From the NCBI RefSeq assembly GCF_900106975.1, contig NZ_FNNU01000003.1:62001-126000 (forward strand): a stretch of 64,000 bases of DNA, given 5' to 3'. Shown in pieces: positions 27,431 to 36,509 of the stretch; position 1 is the first letter of the stretch; every line of letters begins with the position of its first letter. The notes under the pieces are model-generated. The model was not told the origin of the DNA. It saw nothing but the letters and a program-made list of their open reading frames with translations, and did not search any database. A program made the translations under genes and the position numbers. The stretch is from Pseudomonas kuykendallii (lineage in GTDB: Bacteria > Pseudomonadota > Gammaproteobacteria > Pseudomonadales > Pseudomonadaceae).

Positions 27431-28774
27431 TCAGAGCGAGCCGAGAAACGCCAACAGCGCCTGACGGTTTTCCCGCGGCAGGGCGACGAAGCGCTCGCGC
27501 GCCGGCAGCGCCTCGCCGCCGTGCCAGAGGATCGCCTCGCTCAGGCTGCGCGCGCGGCCATCGTGAAGAAAGCCGGCCGAGGACGACAACTGCTGCGCCA
27601 GGCCTATCCCCCACAACGGCGCGGTGCGCCAGTCGCGGCCGCTGGCCAGGTAATCCGGGCGTTCGTCGGCGAGGCCCTCGCCCATGTCGTGCAGCAGCAG
27701 GTCGCTGTAGGGCGCGATCGTCAAACCACGCAGGCGCGGGTCCGCGGCCCGTTCGCCGGTGACCAGTTGCGGGCGATGGCAGCCGCCGCAGCCTAGCGCC
27801 TGGAACTGCGCCTCGCCCTGGCGCACCACGGCGGCATCGAGGTCGCGTCGCGCCGGCACCGCCAGGTAAGCCAGGTACGTCTCCATATCGTCGAGCTGGG
27901 CATCGCTCAGTTCCGGCTGGCCGCCGTTCGGTGTGCTGGCGCAGGCGGTTTGCGCGGCGCTGCAGTTCTCCCGCGGATGCAGCGTGGAGGTGATGCCCAT
28001 GTCGCCATGCAGCGCGCCGGCGATCTGCTCGCGCAGGCGCGCGACGTTGGCCTTGAGGCCGAAGCGGCCTACCTGCGGCGTGCTCGCCTGCGGGCTCCAG
28101 ACCCGATTGACCCGACCCTGAACGCCGTCCGCCTGCGGCTCGGCGGCCAGCGCCTCGAGCGTCGCGTCGTCCACCGCATCGAGCAGGCCGAGACCGAACA
28201 CCGGCGGGCCGACGCGCGCCGAGGTCAGTACGCCGTCCAGCGATCCGTAGGCCAGTTCGTCGAACTCGATACGCGGCTGACGCAGGCTCGCCGTCTCGCC
28301 ATCGGCGAAGCGAAACGCCGTCTGCGTCCAGACCAGCCGCGCCCTGCCCTCGCCGGGCACACCCGGTACGCCAGTTTCGTTGAGCTGGTCGCCATAGACC
28401 GGATGCGGCAACGGGCCTCCGTGCGCCCCGCGGCCCGGCAGCGACAGCCGCACCAGCATCGACGCCATGCGTTGGCCCGGCTGCTCCGGCGCCTGGCCGC
28501 GTCCGTTCGCCGGGTGGCAGGAGGTGCAGGCCGGGCGGTTGTACAGCGGGCCGAGGCCATCCACCGCCTCGTCACGCGACGGCGCGATAACCCAGACCTG
28601 GCGGAACAGGCTGCGTCCACGCAAGAAGGCCGCGCTCCGCTCGGCATCCAGCCCGGCCATCGGCGTGGCAAACGCCTGGCGGCCGGCCTCCTCGACGCCG
28701 GTCTGCAACGGCGGTTCTGCATGGGCGGCGCTCGCCAGCGCCAGCAGCAGGCCGAAGGTCGTGAGCCGACGCAT
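27431..28774 (-). CDS. Di-heme oxidoreductase (DUF1111 type), periplasmic
   Basis: A 447-residue periplasmic protein with a signal peptide (about 1-19, ending AHA) and two c-type heme sites: CTSCH at 83-87 and CGGCH at 329-333. It belongs to the di-heme oxidoreductase family formerly DUF1111, related in layout to cytochrome c peroxidases. Family members often sit next to imelysin-type iron-regulated genes. Here the gene overlaps the stop of the upstream binding-protein gene by one base (TGATG), so the two are coupled. A role in metal redox during uptake is plausible but inferred. Confidence 0.82.
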   Translation of the reverse strand: MRRLTTFGLLLALASAAHAEPPLQTGVEEAGRQAFATPMAGLDAERSAAFLRGRSLFRQVWVIAPSRDEAVDGLGPLYNRPACTSCHPANGRGQAPEQPGQRMASMLVRLSLPGRGAHGGPLPHPVYGDQLNETGVPGVPGEGRARLVWTQTAFRFADGETASLRQPRIEFDELAYGSLDGVLTSARVGPPVFGLGLLDAVDDATLEALAAEPQADGVQGRVNRVWSPQASTPQVGRFGLKANVARLREQIAGALHGDMGITSTLHPRENCSAAQTACASTPNGGQPELSDAQLDDMETYLAYLAVPARRDLDAAVVRQGEAQFQALGCGGCHRPQLVTGERAADPRLRGLTIAPYSDLLLHDMGEGLADERPDYLASGRDWRTAPLWGIGLAQQLSSSAGFLHDGRARSLSEAILWHGGEALPARERFVALPRENRQALLAFLGSL

Positions 28775-30078
28775 CAGGCCAACCGCTGCAGGCTGTCGGC
28801 GACCTGCCGATAGCGCTGCTCCGCGAGCGCCGCCCACCCTAGCTCGCGCGCATCGGGCTGCATCGTCGCGCCCTCCAGGTTGCGCCGGTAGCCGGCCAGC
28901 AGTTGCACATCGGCGGCCTGGGCTTCGTCGATCAGGGGCGCGCCGAGCTGGCCGCGGATGTCGTCGAGGCGCTGGCCGCGTCGGGCTTCCAGCTGGTGCA
29001 GTTGCGCCCAGAGCGTCACCAGCCGTTCGTGCTGCGCCACCAGCATCTGCTCGAACAGCGCGGCGATCAGCCCGAGGCGTCCGCTGCCGGCATCGCCGCG
29101 ATACTCGTAACCGCCGGCCGCCGCGTTGCGGAACGGGTTGTGGTAGGTCTCCGGCAACTGCGCGTAGACCGACTCGCGCACCGGCAGCTTGCGGATGTCC
29201 GGGTCCGCGAGCACGCGCTGGCCCGCCTCGGAGAGCACGAAGGACACGAAGGCTTCCGCCGCTTCGCCGTTGCGCGAGGCGGCGGCGATGGCGATCTGGC
29301 CGGGATTCAGCCCGCCGTGCGCCGGATAGAGGAACTCCAGCCGGGCGCCGCCGGCGATCGCCGAGGCGACGAAGAAGTCGATGGACAGGCCGATGGCCGC
29401 GCGGCCGCCGACCACTTCGTCGCTGATGAAGGTGGAGCCGCGCGGGACCAGGTAGGACAGCCCGGCGATCTCGCTCCACAACGCCCAGCCACGCTGCCAG
29501 CCATAGGCCTGCAGGACGATGTCGATCATCGGCGGGGCGAAGCCGACCTGGCTCGGCACCGGCAGGGCGATGCGCCCGGCCAGGCGCGGATCGGCCAGGT
29601 CGCTCCAGTCCTTCGGCGGCGCCACGCCGAGACCGGCGAGCGCCTGCGGGTCGACGGCGAACCCGTAGCCGGCGAGTTCGCTGGCGCGATAGGCGCGCTC
29701 CGGCCCGAGCAGCGGCAAGGCGCCGATGTGGTCGGCCAGGCCGGCGTCCGCCACCGGCAGCGCGCGCCAGGCGCCCTGCTGGCGCAGCGCCTCGAAGGTC
29801 CGCGGCGAGGCCGCCCAGTAGACGTCGACATCGCCCTGGCGCGGCTGCGACAGGTAGCCGATGGCATCGTGCGGCATGCGCCAGAGCAGGTTCAGCCGGT
29901 ACTGCGGATAGGCACGCTCGAAGGCCTCTTCAATCCGCGCGAGCACGGTTTCCGAATAGCTGGTGAGCACGGTCAGCTCGCGGGGCGCGGCCAGTAGCGG
30001 GCGTACCGCGCAGAACAGGCCGAGCTGCGCCATGCCGCCGAGCAGACGCCGGCGGCTGAGGAAGGAGTGAACGGACAT
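28774..30078 (-). CDS. Extracellular solute-binding protein with C-terminal helical extension
   Basis: A 434-residue type 2 periplasmic binding protein resembling ferric-ion binders (AfuA/FutA class). The N-terminus has a twin-arginine-like SRRRLLGG (about 8-15) before a hydrophobic segment, suggesting Tat export. The binding fold runs about 32-340 (LTVLTSYSE start; PVPSQVGFAPPMIDIVLQAYGW in the middle). The last 95 or so residues are a helical extension not usual in such proteins. No ABC permease or ATPase partners this gene. It lies 15 bp after a TonB receptor stop and overlaps the di-heme gene. The ligand is unknown; ferric iron or another metal is the first guess. Confidence 0.75.
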   Translation of the reverse strand: MSVHSFLSRRRLLGGMAQLGLFCAVRPLLAAPRELTVLTSYSETVLARIEEAFERAYPQYRLNLLWRMPHDAIGYLSQPRQGDVDVYWAASPRTFEALRQQGAWRALPVADAGLADHIGALPLLGPERAYRASELAGYGFAVDPQALAGLGVAPPKDWSDLADPRLAGRIALPVPSQVGFAPPMIDIVLQAYGWQRGWALWSEIAGLSYLVPRGSTFISDEVVGGRAAIGLSIDFFVASAIAGGARLEFLYPAHGGLNPGQIAIAAASRNGEAAEAFVSFVLSEAGQRVLADPDIRKLPVRESVYAQLPETYHNPFRNAAAGGYEYRGDAGSGRLGLIAALFEQMLVAQHERLVTLWAQLHQLEARRGQRLDDIRGQLGAPLIDEAQAADVQLLAGYRRNLEGATMQPDARELGWAALAEQRYRQVADSLQRLA

Positions 30079-30092
30079 GGCGATTTCCTCGA

Positions 30093-32099
30093 TCAGAAGG
30101 TCAGGTTGCCTTGCACCAGGTAGGTACGGCCCGGTTCCGGGTAGCCCTCGCTGTATTCGTAGTCGCGGTCGAAGAGGTTCTGCACGCCGGCCTCCAGCAG
30201 CAGGCCGCCGTCGAAGCGGTAGCCGAGTTTGCTGTCGATCACCGCGAACCCGTGGGCGACCTGCAGGCCGTCGGTGGAGGTGTAGCGCCGCGAGGCCATG
30301 TCGGCGCTCGTCTGCAGGCGCCAGCGGCCGATCTCCCGGCTGAGGCTGGCGAAGGCCTTGTGGCGCGGCGTATCGGTGAGCCGGACGCGGTCGTCGGAGC
30401 GGTTGGTGCGATCCAGGTAGAGGTAGTTGAAGGCCATGTCCCAACCGAGGAAGGCGCCGTCCAGGGCCAGCTCCAGGCCGTTCACCCGCGCCTTGTCGAC
30501 GTTCTGCATCTGCGAGCACGGCGGGCTGGAGCAGGCGCCGGCATCGATGCGCACCGATTGCAGGAGGTCGTCGATGTCACTGCGGAACAGCGCGGCGTCG
30601 AGCTTCCAGGTTTCACCCAGCGCGCGCTGGTAGCCGAGCTCGAAGTGCGTAGCGTGCTCGGACTTGAGGTCCGGGTTGGGGATCGCCGTGCCCATGCGAT
30701 AGGAGTAGCGGTCCTTGATGGTGGCGAAGCGGCTCTTGCGCGCCACGCTGGCACGCCATTGGGTGGCCTCGTCCTGCTGGAAGAACAGCCCGACCTGGGC
30801 GTTGTTGCTGTGGTTCTTGCCGCCCTCCTCGTCGACCAGCCCGGTGGTCTTGGCGTAGCTCTGCGCCTCGCGGCCGTCGCGCTGGTCGTGGGACACGCCG
30901 ACCACCAGGGTCAGCCGCTCGCTCAGCGCGTGGCTGTCCTCCAGCGCCAGCGACTGGGTGCGGTCCTCGAAATGCTGCCAGGGCTCGCCGCCGTCGTGCT
31001 CGCGGTGCACGTCCTGCTTGAAGTGGTAGGCCAGGCGCAGCAGGTTCTCGTCGCTCAGGCTCCATTCGTCCTCGACGCTGGCGCCGTTGCTGTAGTCGTC
31101 GTACCAGCTGCGGAACGACGAGGTCCGGGTCTGGCTGTCGTAGCGGGCGTTGTCGTAGGCGTACAGGCTGTTTTCGTAGGTGTCGTGGTAGGCGCGCAGT
31201 TTCAGCCGGTGGGCGCCCAGGTCGGTGGAGCTGCTGGCGTAGACGCTGGTCTTGTCCCAGGTCGGCCATTGCCAGTAGCGCGTCGAGCTGAGCGTATCGC
31301 CGGCATAGGGCGGGTTGCCCTTCTCGCCTTCCTGGCGCTGGTAGCCGACCACGTATTCGTCGCTGTCGTTGGGTGTCAGGCCGACCTTGAAGTTGATCTT
31401 GCGGTCGGTGGCGTAGCTGTTGTCGCGCCGGCCGCCGTCCTCGAAGGCATTGCCGCGGTAGTCGTCGGACAGGCGGAAGTAGTCCTGGTCCAGGTAGGAC
31501 ATCCCGGCCTGCATGTACCAGTTGCCCTGGTTGCTGCCGAGGTTGGCGTAGACGCGGTTGCCGTTGCTCTCGCCGTCGTCGGTAAGGCTCAGCCCACCGC
31601 CGATCTCGCCCTCGAAGGCCTTCACCGGCTTGCGCGTGAGCAGGTTGATCGCTCCGCCGAGCGTATTCGGCCCGTAGGTCATCGAGCTGAAGCCCTTAGC
31701 CACCTCGATGCGCGACAGCTCGAAGGTGGTGAAGCGGCCGAGGTCGGCGTAGCCGTCATAGGGCACGTAGACCGGAATGCCGTCGAGGAAGATCGGCACC
31801 TGGCGCAGGTCGAAGCCGCGCACGTAGACCATCTGCTCGTTACGCGCGCCGACCCGGCTCAGGTTGACGCCCGGCACCAGGTTCAGCGCCTTGCCCAGCG
31901 TCTCGCGGTCGTACTTGCGCATGGTCTCGCTGTCCAGCGTATCGCTGCCGCCCAGGCTGCTCTCGCCCTTGCTGTCGATGACACTGATTTGCCCGAGCTC
32001 GAAGACGTTGCTCTCGGTTTCGGCGGCAACGGTGAATGCGCCGGGCGCAAGGCCCAGCGCGGCGGCGGCGAACAGCCCGCCGATGGAGGTATGGCGCAT
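30093..32099 (-). CDS. TonB-dependent outer-membrane receptor
   Basis: A 668-residue receptor. It has a signal peptide (about 1-26), a TonB-box-like FELGQISVIDS and a plug domain (about 45-160; SRVGARNEQMVYVRGFDLRQVPIFLDGIPVYVPYDG). A 22-strand-type barrel ends in the terminal Phe (GNLTF). FDRDYEYSEGYPEPGRTYLV is the usual C-terminal motif. Barrel loops include a Cys pair (CSSPPC). The start at 32099 has GGGGAG at good spacing. It is the first gene of a three-gene unit with the binding protein and di-heme oxidoreductase, and lies 323 bp downstream of modC on the same strand. The ligand is unknown. Confidence 0.9.
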   Translation of the reverse strand: MRHTSIGGLFAAAALGLAPGAFTVAAETESNVFELGQISVIDSKGESSLGGSDTLDSETMRKYDRETLGKALNLVPGVNLSRVGARNEQMVYVRGFDLRQVPIFLDGIPVYVPYDGYADLGRFTTFELSRIEVAKGFSSMTYGPNTLGGAINLLTRKPVKAFEGEIGGGLSLTDDGESNGNRVYANLGSNQGNWYMQAGMSYLDQDYFRLSDDYRGNAFEDGGRRDNSYATDRKINFKVGLTPNDSDEYVVGYQRQEGEKGNPPYAGDTLSSTRYWQWPTWDKTSVYASSSTDLGAHRLKLRAYHDTYENSLYAYDNARYDSQTRTSSFRSWYDDYSNGASVEDEWSLSDENLLRLAYHFKQDVHREHDGGEPWQHFEDRTQSLALEDSHALSERLTLVVGVSHDQRDGREAQSYAKTTGLVDEEGGKNHSNNAQVGLFFQQDEATQWRASVARKSRFATIKDRYSYRMGTAIPNPDLKSEHATHFELGYQRALGETWKLDAALFRSDIDDLLQSVRIDAGACSSPPCSQMQNVDKARVNGLELALDGAFLGWDMAFNYLYLDRTNRSDDRVRLTDTPRHKAFASLSREIGRWRLQTSADMASRRYTSTDGLQVAHGFAVIDSKLGYRFDGGLLLEAGVQNLFDRDYEYSEGYPEPGRTYLVQGNLTF

Positions 32100-32422
32100 G
32101 GATGACTCCCCAGTGAATGACAAACGGAAACGATTTTTCTATATATCTATAGTTATCGTAAAACCGTAAAAGCATATCCTGTGCCATTCCTGAACGGGCG
32201 CTATGCCGCCCGCTAAATCTACCTATATAGCTAATTTAAAACAGTTTTATTTTTTCCTCACAGCGCAGGAAGGCAACCTCGCGGAGAGCTCGTGTTTTCT
32301 ATATAACAACAAATACATAATGTAGGAGAGGCTACAGCGGCGCTTGCCGGCCGAACGGCGTCCACGACGAAGCGCGAGCAGTCGCGTCGTCGGGATCGGT
32401 AAAGGGAATGGCGGAAAAGAAC
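32100..32422. promoter_or_regulatory. AT-rich intergenic region between modC and the TonB receptor gene
   Basis: This 323-bp gap contrasts with its GC-rich surroundings. It contains several TATATA tracts, at 32139-32147, 32223-32229 and 32299-32305. Two give good single ModE-type half-sites on the minus strand (AGCTATATA and TGTTATATA, each 8 of 9 to CGYTATATA). The partner halves are poor, and only a weak Fur-like match is visible (GATAACTATAGATATATAG). The receptor promoter is expected here; which metal regulator acts is unresolved. An imperfect hairpin at about 32362-32392 may end the mod transcript. Confidence 0.45.
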
Positions 32423-33511
32423 TCAGTTGACCAGGGCGACGGCCTTGATCTGCGCGTACACCTGGATGCCGCCGCGCAACTCCAGCTCGACCGCGGAACG
32501 CCGGGTGATGCGCGAGAGCAGCACCGCGCCGCCGAGGTCGATGCGCACCAGGCTTTGCGCGCTGTCCGGCTCATGGAGCACGTCGAGCACCTGGCCTTGC
32601 AGCTGGTTGAGGATGCTGCTGCGCTGCGGCTTCTCCAGCGCCAGGCTGACGTCGCGCGCCTGGATGCCGACGCGCACCGCTCGCCCGGCCGGCAGCTCGG
32701 TCAGCGGCAACGCCAGGCGCCCGCCCGGAACCCGCACGTAGCTGAGCTGGAAGGCCTCGTCATGCGCTTCGATTTGCCCTTCCAAGGCGGTTTCCGCCTC
32801 GTCCAGATGCGCCAGCGGCAGCTCGGCGCTGGTCAGCACCCGGTTCAGCGGGCCGGCGGCGCGCACCGCGCCGCCTTCCAGATAGAGCATGTGATCGGCC
32901 AGACGGGTGACTTCGGCCAGCGAGTGGCTGACGTAGAGCATCGGGATGCCCAGCTCGGCGTGCAGGCGCGCCAGGTACGGCAGCACTTCCTGCTTGCGCC
33001 GCTGGTCCAGCGCGGCCAGCGGCTCGTCGAGCAAGAGCAGCCGCGGACTGGTGGCCAGCGCACGGGCGATGCCGACGCGCTGCCGCTCGCCACCCGACAG
33101 GCGCTGCGGCGAGCGCTCGAGCAGATGACCGATGCCGAGCAGCTCCACCGCCTGGTCCAGGGAAATCCGCCGCTCGCTCGCCGGGATGCGGCGCTGGCCG
33201 TACTCCAGGTTGCGCCGCACGCTGAGGTGCGGGAACAGGCTGGCCTCCTGAAACACGTAGCCCAGCGCACGCTTGTGCGGGGGCACGAACAGCCCGCGCG
33301 ACTCGTCCTGCCAGCATTCCCCGGCGACCGTCACCCGCCCGCCGCGCGCCCGCTCCAGCCCGGCGATGCAGCGCAGCAGCGTGGTCTTGCCGGAGCCGGA
33401 ATGACCGAAGATCGCCGTTACCCCGGAGACCGGCAGGCGCGCCTCGACCCGCAGGCCGAAGTCCGTCCAGCCGTGCTGCAGGTCCAGTTCAATGTAGGCG
33501 GAGTCGCTCAT
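32423..33511 (-). CDS. modC: Molybdate ABC transporter ATP-binding protein
   Basis: A 362-residue ATPase driving molybdate import. Walker A is GHSGSGKTT (about 37-45), the signature is LSGGERQR, Walker B is LLLLDEPLAALD and the switch is VSHS. The C-terminal part (about 295-360) is a Mop/TOBE molybdate-binding domain (SSILNQLQGQVLDV), typical of ModC. Its start is 1 bp after the modB stop. It is the last gene of modEABC. Confidence 0.95.
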   Translation of the reverse strand: MSDSAYIELDLQHGWTDFGLRVEARLPVSGVTAIFGHSGSGKTTLLRCIAGLERARGGRVTVAGECWQDESRGLFVPPHKRALGYVFQEASLFPHLSVRRNLEYGQRRIPASERRISLDQAVELLGIGHLLERSPQRLSGGERQRVGIARALATSPRLLLLDEPLAALDQRRKQEVLPYLARLHAELGIPMLYVSHSLAEVTRLADHMLYLEGGAVRAAGPLNRVLTSAELPLAHLDEAETALEGQIEAHDEAFQLSYVRVPGGRLALPLTELPAGRAVRVGIQARDVSLALEKPQRSSILNQLQGQVLDVLHEPDSAQSLVRIDLGGAVLLSRITRRSAVELELRGGIQVYAQIKAVALVN

Positions 33512-33512
33512 C

Positions 33513-34187
33513 TCAGACCATCCGCTTACGGGAGTTGAAGGTGTAGAGCGCCAGCAGCACGAGGAAGCTGAACACCAGCATCCCTCCGGCCAGCCAGTGC
33601 GCCTCGGCGTATTCCAGCGCCTCGACGTGATCGTAGATCTGCACGGAAACCACCCGCGTGCGTTCCGGGATGTTGCCGCCGATCATCAGCACCACGCCGA
33701 ACTCGCCGACGGTGTGGGCGAAGCCGAGGATCGCGGCGGTGATGAAGCCGGGACGCGCCAGCGGCAGCACCACGCTGAAGAAGGTGTCCAGCGGCGAGGC
33801 GCGCAGGGTCGCGGCGACTTCCAGCGGGCGCTTGCCGATGGCCTCGAAGGCCTGCTGCAACGGCTGCACCACGAAGGGCATCGAATAGAACACCGAGCCG
33901 ACCACCAGCCCGGCGAAGGTGAACGGCAGCAGGCCGAGGCCGAGCCATTGCGTCAGCGCCCCCAGCGGCCCGCGCGGGCCAAGGCTGACGAGCAGGTAGA
34001 AGCCGAGCACCGAGGGCGGCAGCACCAGCGGCAGCGCCACCAGCGCCCCGAACAAGCCGCGCAGCCGCGAACGCGTGGTCGCCAGCCACCAGGCGATGGG
34101 CGTGCCGACGACCATCAGGATCAACGTGGTCAGCCCGGCCAGCTCGATGGTCAGGCGGACAGCGGAAAGATCGACGGCTGAAGGCAA
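33513..34187 (-). CDS. modB: Molybdate ABC transporter permease
   Basis: A 224-residue inner-membrane permease with about five helices. The ModB coupling segment ([27 protein letters not shown], about 121-147) and [23 protein letters not shown] (about 156-178) are diagnostic. It lies between modA (79-bp gap) and modC (1-bp gap). Confidence 0.95.
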   Translation of the reverse strand: MPSAVDLSAVRLTIELAGLTTLILMVVGTPIAWWLATTRSRLRGLFGALVALPLVLPPSVLGFYLLVSLGPRGPLGALTQWLGLGLLPFTFAGLVVGSVFYSMPFVVQPLQQAFEAIGKRPLEVAATLRASPLDTFFSVVLPLARPGFITAAILGFAHTVGEFGVVLMIGGNIPERTRVVSVQIYDHVEALEYAEAHWLAGGMLVFSFLVLLALYTFNSRKRMV

Positions 34188-34266
34188 GCGGCGGACTCCT
34201 TGGCGCTACTCGGGGAAAAAGACATCCGGCGCAGACAGGCTGCACCGGATCATGCTGCGGAGAAAT

Positions 34267-35040
<774 letters not shown>

Positions 35041-35859
35041 TCAATCGTAAACGGCGAGGATGACGCTGGAGGCCTTGAACAACGCGCACGCCTGCTGGCC
35101 GACGGCGAGACCGAGGGTTTCGCAGCTGCCGTGGGTGACCACCGAGGTGACGCTGCGCCCGGACGGCAGCAGCAGGCTGACCTGGTCGTTCACCGAGCCG
35201 GCCTGGATCTCGACGATCTCGCCCCACAGCTGGTTGCGCGCGGTGAGCTGCAGTTCGCGGTCGGTGCTGAGCAGTACCGACGAGGACTTGATGAAGGCGA
35301 AGACCTCCTTGCCGATCGCCAGGCCGAGGTTTTCCGCGCTGGATTTGGTGATCACCGCGATCAGCTCGCTCTGCGCATCCAGGCGCAAGCGCACTTCGTA
35401 ATCGACGCCGCCGTCGCGCAGGCCGGTGATCGGCCCAGAGAACTGGTTGCGTGCGCTGGTCTTCATCGAGAGTCGATGCATGAGACTCTGGAACTCCTGA
35501 ACATCGGCTGCTCCGACTTCCCCCAGGCGCGCGCTGAGCCGGTCGAGCGCGAGCTGGTACTCGATTTCCAGCGCCCGGTACATGGCGACGATGCTGCGCC
35601 CGTAGTCGGTGAGCTGAGTGCCGCCGCCCTGGCGTCCGCCGGTGACACGCACCACCAGCGGTTGCGGGGCCATGTTGTTCATCGCATCCACCGCATCCCA
35701 CGCCGCCTTGTAGGACAGCGGCACGGCTTTCGCCGCCTGGCTGATGGAGCCGAGTTCGCCGATCTGCTCGAGCAGGCGGATACGTGTGTCGGAGAGCGAC
35801 GTGCCGACCGCGCTCTCCAGTGAAAGCCTGCCGATGAAACGCTGTGGGACGTTGGTCAT
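35041..35859 (-). CDS. modE: Molybdenum-responsive transcriptional regulator
   Basis: A 272-residue ModE. The N-terminal winged helix (about 18-110) has ISQAAKAVPLSYKAAWDAVDAMNN and the family VRVTGGRQGGGTQLTDYG. Two C-terminal Mop domains (about 135-200 and 207-272) each begin with an SARNQ- or TARNQL-type strand and bind molybdate. With molybdate bound, ModE typically represses mod operons. It is first in modEABC, and candidate ModE boxes lie upstream, pointing to autoregulation. Confidence 0.94.
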   Translation of the reverse strand: MTNVPQRFIGRLSLESAVGTSLSDTRIRLLEQIGELGSISQAAKAVPLSYKAAWDAVDAMNNMAPQPLVVRVTGGRQGGGTQLTDYGRSIVAMYRALEIEYQLALDRLSARLGEVGAADVQEFQSLMHRLSMKTSARNQFSGPITGLRDGGVDYEVRLRLDAQSELIAVITKSSAENLGLAIGKEVFAFIKSSSVLLSTDRELQLTARNQLWGEIVEIQAGSVNDQVSLLLPSGRSVTSVVTHGSCETLGLAVGQQACALFKASSVILAVYD

Positions 35860-35870
35860 GGAAAAACCTC

Positions 35871-35894
35871 TGTATAGGCTGGCATATAGCGAGA
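35871..35894 (-). promoter_or_regulatory. Candidate ModE box upstream of modE
   Basis: On the minus strand CGCTATATG-CCAGCC-TATACAGAG has the 9-6-9 layout of the E. coli modA operator as I recall it. It keeps CG-TATAT, the GCCTA at the spacer junction and an A/T-rich second half. It ends 12-35 bp before the modE start, a good repression position. Confidence 0.55.
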
Positions 35895-35914
35895 AGCGTG
35901 CCAGATCACCGTGC

Positions 35915-35938
35915 CGCTATGGTTGCCTCTATATCGAA
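35915..35938 (+). promoter_or_regulatory. Second, weaker ModE-like site
   Basis: CGCTATGGT-TGCCTC-TATATCGAA has the same 9-6-9 layout and a GCCT core, on the strand facing modG. It may serve the divergent modG promoter about 100 bp away. The match is moderate. Confidence 0.35.
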
Positions 35939-36035
35939 CTGTTTTCTAGAGTCGACACCGGCGGATCGGATTTTTGATCTGGATTATTTATGTAGCAAAC
36001 AATACAACGTCGTTAACGCGACAAGGGAGAGCAGC

Positions 36036-36467
36036 ATGCAGATAAGTGCGCGCAATCGGCTGTCAGGGAAAGTTCTGCAATGCCATACCGGCGCGGTCAA
36101 CGCCGAGGTGGAGATCGATCTGGGCGACAACGACCGTCTGGTGGCCATCGTCACCATGGACAGCCTGCGCGAGATGCAGCTGGCCGCCGGCGTCGAGGTG
36201 GTCGCCCTGGTGAAGGCGCCCTGGGTGATGCTGATGACCGGCAGCGACGACTTCCAGTTGTCCGCCCGCAATCAACTGACCGGCACCGTGGAGCGCATCG
36301 AAAGCGGCGCGGTGAACGCCGAAGTCACCCTGCGCCTTGCGGGCGGCGCGCAACTCACGGCCATCGTCACCCGCGAAGCGGTGGCCGAACTCGGCCTGGC
36401 GGCCGGCAAACCCGCTACCGCGCTGATCAAGGCGTCGCACATCATCCTCGGTCGCAAGAAGTCCTGA
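36036..36467 (+). CDS. modG: Molybdenum storage/homeostasis protein (molbindin, two Mop domains)
   Basis: A 143-residue cytoplasmic protein built of two Mop repeats (about 1-69 and 74-141). Each opens with the same strand (QISARNRLSGKV, QLSARNQLTGTV) and ends in a LVKAPWVML or LIKASHIIL strand. Such di-Mop proteins (ModG of Azotobacter) bind several molybdate ions as a buffer. The start at 36036 is preceded by AAGGGAG. It is divergent from modE with candidate ModE boxes between, matching the modG/modEABC arrangement I recall from Azotobacter. Confidence 0.92.
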   Translation: MQISARNRLSGKVLQCHTGAVNAEVEIDLGDNDRLVAIVTMDSLREMQLAAGVEVVALVKAPWVMLMTGSDDFQLSARNQLTGTVERIESGAVNAEVTLRLAGGAQLTAIVTREAVAELGLAAGKPATALIKASHIILGRKKS

Positions 36468-36509
36468 TCGAAACGGGGGCGCCACCCTGGCGCCCCCGGA
36501 CCACACCGG

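Noticed and set aside
30111-32105. A 664-residue plus-strand frame opposite the TonB receptor
   Set aside because: Composition (Val/Ala/Gln/His) and lack of motifs mark it as antisense shadow; the minus strand encodes a complete receptor.
32139-32160. A Fur box before the TonB receptor
   Set aside because: The best alignment to the 19-bp Fur consensus keeps only about half of the positions, too weak to call.
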